From NCBI GenBank assembly GCA_910576895.1, contig CAJTJZ010000014.1, positions 51,554 through 67,602 on the forward strand: a stretch of DNA of 16,049 bases, read 5' to 3'. The notes beneath the pieces were generated by a model that was not told where the DNA came from, did not search any database, and worked only from the letters and a program-made list of their open reading frames with translations. A program made the translations under genes and the position numbers. Below, piece by piece: positions 14,089 through 16,049 of this stretch (position 1 is its first letter; every line of letters starts with the position of its first letter). The DNA is from an uncultured Lachnospiraceae bacterium (lineage in GTDB: Bacteria > Bacillota > Clostridia > Lachnospirales > Lachnospiraceae).

Positions 14089-14096
14089 AAAATTTA
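14070..14096 (-). promoter_or_regulatory. Possible sigma-28-like promoter of the chemoreceptor gene
   Basis: On the minus strand TAAA (14093-14096), exactly 15 bases, then GTCGAAAA (14070-14077), 6 of 8 matches to GCCGATAA. The -10 lies inside the 38-bp palindromic repeat, whose second copy has no TAAA at this distance, so part of the match may be chance. A chemoreceptor is a typical sigma-28 target. Confidence 0.4.
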
Positions 14097-14217
14097 TGGA
14101 TGACATATAATGCCAATAACACCATTTTCCCCAAACTACATAATAAAAGTATCGCACAAGAATACCTAAATCGTCAAGAGTTTCTTAAAAAATCAATCAT
14201 ATTATTTAAATCAAAGA

Positions 14218-14245
14218 AAGCACCTGTTTTTAAAACTAGGTGCTT
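14218..14245 (-). terminator. Intrinsic terminator downstream of fucO
   Basis: AAGCACCT (14218-14225) pairs with AGGTGCTT (14238-14245). The loop AGTTTTAAAAAC can itself pair further. On the minus strand TCTTTGATTT follows. It lies about 90 bases after the fucO stop. Confidence 0.6.
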
Positions 14246-14334
14246 CTTCATAATCATTTCTATAAAAATCACTAAATTTAAGAATAAAAGCTATATTCTT
14301 ACTAATTTATAGAAATCTAATTTTACTCTATGTA

Positions 14335-15477
14335 TTACATCAATTTACGGAATAAATCCTTTAAATCCTCTACAGAAGTTTCTTTTGGATTTCCCGGGCG
14401 ACAAGCATCTGCATAGGCAGATTCAGCTAGAAAATCCAAGTCTTCTTCTTTTAATGCTTCTAACTTTGTTGGAATCCCTACATCAATAGAAAGCTGTCGT
14501 ACTGCGTTAATTGCAGCTTTTCGATAAGCAGCCTGATCCATTCCGGCAGTATCAACTCCCATAGCTTCTGCAATATTCTTAAATTTTTCTCCTGTTTCTT
14601 CCTGATTATATTCCATTACAATTGGCAGCATCATAGCACAAGCAACACCATGCGGTGTATCATAAACAGCACCAAGTGTATGTGCCATAGAATGTGCAAT
14701 ACCAAGACCAACATTGGAAAATGCCATTCCTGTTACATATTGGCCAAGTGCCATTCCTTCCCGTCCCTCTGCCTCATTATTTACTGCTCCTCGCAAATTC
14801 TTTGCAATCAAACGAATTGCTTCCAAATTTAAACAATCTGCTAATTCCCATGCTGCCTTTGTTGTATATCCCTCAATTGCATGTGTTAATGCATCCATAC
14901 CTGTTGCTGCTGTAAGCCCTTTTGGCATTGTTGACATCATATCTGGATCAATAATTGCGATATCTGGAATGTCATTTGTATCTACACAAACAAATTTACG
15001 TTTATTTTCTACATCTGTAATAACATAATTAATTGTTGCCTCTGCCGCTGTGCCAGCCGTAGTTGGTACTGCAATTGTAAATACAGTATGATTTTTTGTT
15101 GGTGCAGTACCTTCTAAAGAGCGTACATCAGCAAATTCTGGATTATTAATAATAATACCAATCGCCTTACCAGTATCCATAGAAGAACCGCCGCCAATAG
15201 TAATCATATAATCTGCCCCTGATTTCTTATAAGCTTCCACACCAGACGTTACATTTTCAATGGTTGGATTTGGTTTAATATCAGAATATATTTCATATGC
15301 CTGTCCATTTTCATCCAATAAGTCCGTTACTTTTTTTGTAACGCCAAATTTTAATAAATCAGGATCAGAAGCAATAAAAGCTTTCTTTAATCCTTTCTCC
15401 TTAATGATTCCCGGAATTTCCTGTATTGCACCTTTTCCATGATAAGAAATCCCATTTAGCACAAAACGATTGACCAT
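14335..15477 (-). CDS. fucO: Lactaldehyde reductase (1,2-propanediol oxidoreductase)
   Basis: This 380-residue iron-dependent group III alcohol dehydrogenase reduces lactaldehyde from fucose or rhamnose breakdown to 1,2-propanediol, regenerating NAD+. It follows E. coli FucO closely: GGGSSMDTGKAIG (about 95-107), NNPEFADVRSLEG, PTTAGTAAEATINYVITD and RKFVCVDTNDIP. Metal ligands are Asp195, His199, His262 and His276, each one residue before the E. coli positions. The specific ADVRSLEG and KFVCVD stretches favour FucO over generic butanol or propanol dehydrogenases. The ATG at 15477 has GGAGG 9 bases upstream; the TTG two codons earlier is too close to it. It appears monocistronic; no fucose or rhamnose pathway gene is next to it in the window. 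An operator-like palindrome overlaps its promoter. Confidence 0.92.
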   Translation of the reverse strand: MVNRFVLNGISYHGKGAIQEIPGIIKEKGLKKAFIASDPDLLKFGVTKKVTDLLDENGQAYEIYSDIKPNPTIENVTSGVEAYKKSGADYMITIGGGSSMDTGKAIGIIINNPEFADVRSLEGTAPTKNHTVFTIAVPTTAGTAAEATINYVITDVENKRKFVCVDTNDIPDIAIIDPDMMSTMPKGLTAATGMDALTHAIEGYTTKAAWELADCLNLEAIRLIAKNLRGAVNNEAEGREGMALGQYVTGMAFSNVGLGIAHSMAHTLGAVYDTPHGVACAMMLPIVMEYNQEETGEKFKNIAEAMGVDTAGMDQAAYRKAAINAVRQLSIDVGIPTKLEALKEEDLDFLAESAYADACRPGNPKETSVEDLKDLFRKLM

Positions 15478-15535
15478 AATCAATTTCCTCCTTTAATTTT
15501 TTATAGATGAAGTCACAAATACTTCCACTACTGTC

Positions 15536-15557
15536 ATATAATGGATTCATTATATCA
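15536..15557 (-). promoter_or_regulatory. fucO promoter with overlapping operator-like palindrome
   Basis: On the minus strand TGATATAAT (15549-15557) is an extended -10 element. The -35 is weak. The palindrome ATATAATG-GATT-CATTATAT (15536-15555) covers the -10 and the predicted start, as a repressor site would. The identity of any regulator is unknown. Confidence 0.5.
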
Positions 15558-15655
15558 TAAAATAAAATTATTTACTATCCTTATTTTTCCTATGAAATTA
15601 AAATTGTTCTGATTTCTAAGAAGAAAAGATACTATAAAGAGATAACTATTTTTTA

Positions 15656-15755
15656 TTGACAGTTTCTAATGAAATTGAATAGGAACGCAAACAGGTATTT
15701 TATGCCTGTCAATTGCAGAATATATGAAGGGGGAGGTTTCCTTAGAAACTGTCAA
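15656..15755. repeat. 100-bp element bounded by perfect 14-bp inverted repeats
   Basis: TTGACAGTTTCTAA (15656-15669) and TTAGAAACTGTCAA (15742-15755) are perfect inverted copies. An inner hairpin pairs ACAGGTAT (15691-15698) with ATGCCTGT (15702-15709). It holds a GGGGGAGG ribosome-site-like run but no open frame. It could be a miniature inverted-repeat element or a structured RNA; the first arm also looks like a -35 box. Confidence 0.6.
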
Positions 15756-15767
15756 GATACAAATAAC

Positions 15768-15805
15768 TACCGAAAAATAAATATCTGTATAAGCAGATAA
15801 CGGTA
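15768..15805. repeat. Small two-part stem-loop
   Basis: TACCG (15768-15772) can pair with CGGTA (15801-15805), and inside it TATCTG (15782-15787) pairs with CAGATA (15794-15799) around TATAAG. It directly follows the 100-bp inverted-repeat element. Confidence 0.4.
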
Positions 15806-16002
15806 ACTTAAAAGCAAGCAAGTTTTTCTATGAAAAATGGGAATTAATGTCTGAGGTTAAATGGGAATTGGAAAGTTTAAAATAAACTTGCCTGTATATT
15901 GTATCGCAGGTATTATATCATAAACATTCTATCTTTTGTACTTTTTGGCATAAATCGCATTTTTTTGGCATAAATTGTTTTATAAATCTTACGATAATTA
16001 TA

Positions 16003-16040
16003 TTATACTGGCGGTCGAAAAACATGACCGCTCAGTATAA
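16003..16040 (-). repeat. 38-bp palindromic repeat, copy 2 (inverted)
   Basis: TTATACTG-GCGGTC (16003-16016) pairs with GACCG-CTCAGTATAA (16026-16040) around GAAAAACAT, a near-perfect hairpin with a one-base bulge. It is the inverted relative of 14051-14088. Together the two copies enclose fucO and its flanks. Confidence 0.75.
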
Positions 16041-16049
16041 CATGATGTG

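Larger units (their letters stand above)
14019..14334 (-). other. Intergenic region between fucO and the chemoreceptor gene
   Basis: This gene-free stretch holds the fucO terminator (14218-14245), one copy of a 38-bp palindromic repeat (14051-14088) and a sigma-28-like match, each listed separately. The remaining bases are AT-rich, and the short frames there have no ribosome site. Confidence 0.55.
15478..16049. other. Non-coding, inverted-repeat-rich region upstream of fucO
   Basis: No gene could be supported in the right-hand 570 bases. It contains the fucO promoter and palindrome, a 100-bp inverted-repeat element (15656-15755), a hairpin at 15768-15805 and a longer-range inverted repeat, GCAAGTTT/AAACTTGC (15818-15825 and 15884-15891). 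It also has a direct repeat AAATGGGAATT (15835-15845 and 15859-15869), two copies of TTTTTGGCATAAAT just after 15940, and a copy of the 38-bp palindrome near the end. Confidence 0.6.

Noticed and set aside
13804..14157. 117-codon minus-strand frame overlapping the chemoreceptor start
   Set aside because: It is out of frame with the clear chemoreceptor sequence and reads like a shadow.
15941..15985. Sigma-54-like TGGCA motifs
   Set aside because: TTTTTGGCATAAAT occurs twice, but neither copy has the TTGC element at the required spacing.

Overview
The window looks like the chromosome of a motile, low-GC anaerobic Firmicute, most likely a Lachnospiraceae-type Clostridium. This rests on A+T-rich codon use, strong AAGGAG-type ribosome sites, a flagellin/FliS pair with sigma-28-like promoters, and protein styles I associate with that family. 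The styles are the 'KKYEKP...AEGVYAASG' leader, the 'MSPDDIAALLASMG' tail motif and a very large FliK-like protein. No rRNA, tRNA, CRISPR array or intact insertion sequence was found.

Layout. (1) Bases 1-2504: a divergent module. A leftward gene, cut by the window edge, encodes a small secreted-looking protein with an unusual non-hydrophobic leader. A rightward two-gene operon encodes an S24/S26-type serine peptidase and a PqqD-like/HPr-kinase-like fusion, closed by a strong terminator. (2) 2526-2651: tandem 26-bp hairpin repeats between convergent genes. (3) 2731-3747: galE, leftward, with an odd leader. (4) 4082-9744: a leftward flagellar block, in transcription order a 1182-residue FliK-like/DUF6240-like protein, flagellin, then fliS. 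Sigma-28-like promoters lie before the large gene and before flagellin. (5) 9862-10815: a DEDDh exonuclease with a C-terminal zinc ribbon. (6) 10835-11137: a dense, GC-rich cluster of nested hairpins and a 67-bp tandem duplication. (7) 11149-12021: a two-pass membrane coiled-coil protein whose tail carries two copies of a FliM/FliN-N-terminus-like motif. (8) 12180-14018: a methyl-accepting chemotaxis protein. (9) 14335-15477: fucO, lactaldehyde reductase. (10) 15478-16049: non-coding, rich in inverted repeats.

How it fits together. Flagellin, its chaperone FliS, the FliK-like protein, the chemoreceptor and the membrane protein with FliM-like motifs point to a motility/chemotaxis neighbourhood. 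galE and fucO are sugar genes that appear to be separate transcription units. The left-end module is the best candidate for something little described: a peptidase plus PqqD/kinase-like fusion beside a leader-bearing exported-type protein. The most striking non-coding structure is a 38-bp palindromic element present twice in inverted orientation (14051-14088 and 16003-16040), bracketing fucO.
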